Below the pieces are notes generated by a model. That model was not told the origin of the DNA. It made no database searches and saw nothing but the letters and a program-made list of their open reading frames with translations. A program made the translations under genes and the position numbers. A stretch of 6,233 nucleotides of DNA from Thermoproteota archaeon (GTDB taxonomy: Archaea; Thermoproteota; Thermoprotei_A; Sulfolobales; Acidilobaceae): positions 1 to 6,233 of the forward strand of contig JAADGB010000032.1 of assembly GCA_013152575.1 (NCBI GenBank), in the 5' to 3' direction. This document shows positions 5,097 through 6,233 of this stretch, one piece after another. The first letter of the stretch is position 1. Each line of letters starts with the position of its first letter.

Positions 5097-6233
5097 TTGT
5101 TGAATCACATAGTTCCTGATATCATCTACGCTCGGCAACTCGCGTATTATCTCTCCATTCTCCATGTACTTGATAGTCAATTGCTCTGGCTTCGACGGAC
5201 AATCGGGTTCCTCATCCCATAAGGTTACTATTCGTTTTCCATTACACTTGTAGAGCTTCTTAGCACCAGGGAGTTTGCCCCGCTTGGATATCTTAATCCA
5301 TCCATCGCCGCGGTTTATCTCTACTATATCCATGCTGAGGTCAACATTGGGGGCTGAGGCGATGCTAGTCCCTACACCGAATCCGTCCACGACGTCGCGG
5401 AGCTCAACTATCTGTTTCTCCCCGATACCACCGCTCACGAAGATCTTCACGTTTGGATAGCCTTTCAGGTTGAGGAGCCATCTTATTTCCTCAACAATCT
5501 CCTTCATCTTGCCTCTCCTGCTGCTTGGAGTGTCTAGTCTCACTCCCCAGAGCCTGTTACCTAGTGTCTGTAGAGCCATCTCGACCTCTACGCGTTCATC
5601 GTTAAAGGTATCTACTAGAGCAATTACTGGCGTCTCCTTTTCGAATAGATCTGCGAACCATTTCCACGCCTTAGTTTGGTCGCCAAATGCTATGATTAGT
5701 GCATGCGGCATTGTACCCTTTGGTGTGACCCCGAAGTATTTCTCTGCGAGTACACCGCTTACCCCGTCTGCTCCACCGATGTAAGCAGCTCTATCTGCTG
5801 CGGGATACACTGCGGGGTGTAGTGCTCTTAGTCCAAAGAACAATATTGTTTTACCGTTGGCAAGCTTCTTCATCCTAGCTGCTGCTGTCGCTATGGTAGA
5901 TGAGAATCTTAGGGCTCCCAGTATGGCTGTTTCTAGCTCGGCGAAGTCCTCGTAGGTTCCCTCGATTATCATTAATGGTTCCTTCCTGTAGAATATGGTT
6001 CCCTCCGGTATACTGTAGACGTTGACTTTCCTGCCTTCAAGCATGGCGAGGACTTCTTCTAGCCCAGCGAAGACAGCCCACTCGTATCCCTTGGGCATTG
6101 AATAGGCGTGGATCTCCATTCGAACCTTTAAGTCGCTAAGGCCAGCTTCTCTTAGAATCTTTTTAGTCCTCTTGAAGTAGATGTCTGTTGCCTCGCCTGC
6201 TTTGATTTCGTCCTTGCTTGCTGAGTATATTCG
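5067..6233 (-). CDS. pncB: Nicotinate phosphoribosyltransferase, 5' end cut by window edge
   Basis: The enzyme makes nicotinate mononucleotide from nicotinate and PRPP for NAD salvage. The frame is open from 6233 to TGA at 5067-5069 (388 residues). It begins RIYSASKDEIKAGEATDIYF, the typical N-terminus of archaeal members, so only a few residues are missing; ATG 6119 is internal. Seen (numbered from 6233): EGTIFYRKEPLMIIEGTY (77-94), FFGLRALHP (132-140), GTMPHALI (173-180) with His177 as the probable equivalent of the phosphorylated histidine, DTFNDERVE (208-216), GVRLDTPSSRRG (230-241) and FVSGGIG (265-271), which binds phosphate. Archaeal relatives such as the Thermoplasma enzyme carry a four-cysteine zinc knuckle near the C-terminus; only Cys330 and Cys345 remain here. 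The 3' end overlaps the antiporter gene antisense by 30 bases. The promoter lies outside the window. Confidence 0.93.
   Translation of the reverse strand, partial: RIYSASKDEIKAGEATDIYFKRTKKILREAGLSDLKVRMEIHAYSMPKGYEWAVFAGLEEVLAMLEGRKVNVYSIPEGTIFYRKEPLMIIEGTYEDFAELETAILGALRFSSTIATAAARMKKLANGKTILFFGLRALHPAVYPAADRAAYIGGADGVSGVLAEKYFGVTPKGTMPHALIIAFGDQTKAWKWFADLFEKETPVIALVDTFNDERVEVEMALQTLGNRLWGVRLDTPSSRRGKMKEIVEEIRWLLNLKGYPNVKIFVSGGIGEKQIVELRDVVDGFGVGTSIASAPNVDLSMDIVEINRGDGWIKISKRGKLPGAKKLYKCNGKRIVTLWDEEPDCPSKPEQLTIKYMENGEIIRELPSVDDIRNYVIQQLEEVSVEVL

Noticed and set aside
5275..5784. Plus-strand open frames of 61 and 104 codons opposite pncB
   Set aside because: They are Ser/Thr/Pro-rich shadows of conserved phosphoribosyltransferase motifs.

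Overview
The window looks like chromosomal DNA of a hyperthermophilic archaeon, most likely a Thermoproteota (crenarchaeote) of the Desulfurococcales type. The pointers are archaeal-type metabolic genes (an ArfC-type riboflavin reductase, an archaeal nicotinate phosphoribosyltransferase, a Tes-like radical SAM tetraether synthase, an XPD/Rad3-like helicase), frequent AGG/AGA and ATA codons, TATA boxes about 25 bases before apparently leaderless starts, GTG and TTG starts, and very tight gene packing. The genus cannot be fixed from sequence alone. No mobile element, CRISPR array, rRNA or tRNA was seen, and no stretch over 300 bases lacks a gene.

Layout. Bases 1-237 (minus) hold the first 79 codons of an XPD/Rad3-like helicase that runs off the left edge. 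A GC-rich, self-complementary leader of about 100 bases (238-338) lies between it and a YjbQ/UPF0047 gene (339-773, minus). YjbQ and the riboflavin gene arfC (822-1484, plus) diverge from a 48-bp spacer with one TATA-like element placed about 25 bp from both start codons. arfC converges on the 595-residue radical SAM gene (1486-3273, minus), with one base between the stop codons. The 148-bp spacer 3274-3421 carries a clear promoter for the radical SAM gene, a set of related CGTG-centred repeats just upstream of it, and the start region of a thioredoxin gene (3422-3853, plus). A CPA2-type cation/proton antiporter follows 31 bp later (3885-5096, plus). Its last 30 bases overlap, antisense, the 3' end of a nicotinate phosphoribosyltransferase gene (5067 to beyond 6233, minus), which leaves the right edge with probably only a few codons missing.

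How the genes relate. These are mostly independent housekeeping functions: cofactor synthesis or salvage (riboflavin, NAD, possibly thiamine), membrane-spanning tetraether lipid formation, thiol redox, ion homeostasis and helicase activity. The only likely co-transcribed pairs are thioredoxin-antiporter and YjbQ-helicase. I see no obvious new defence or mobile system. The points most worth a second look are the repeat cluster upstream of the tetraether synthase promoter, the structured leader before the helicase, the shared divergent TATA element, the incomplete zinc-knuckle region of the nicotinate phosphoribosyltransferase, and the Thr-Asp pair in the antiporter core.
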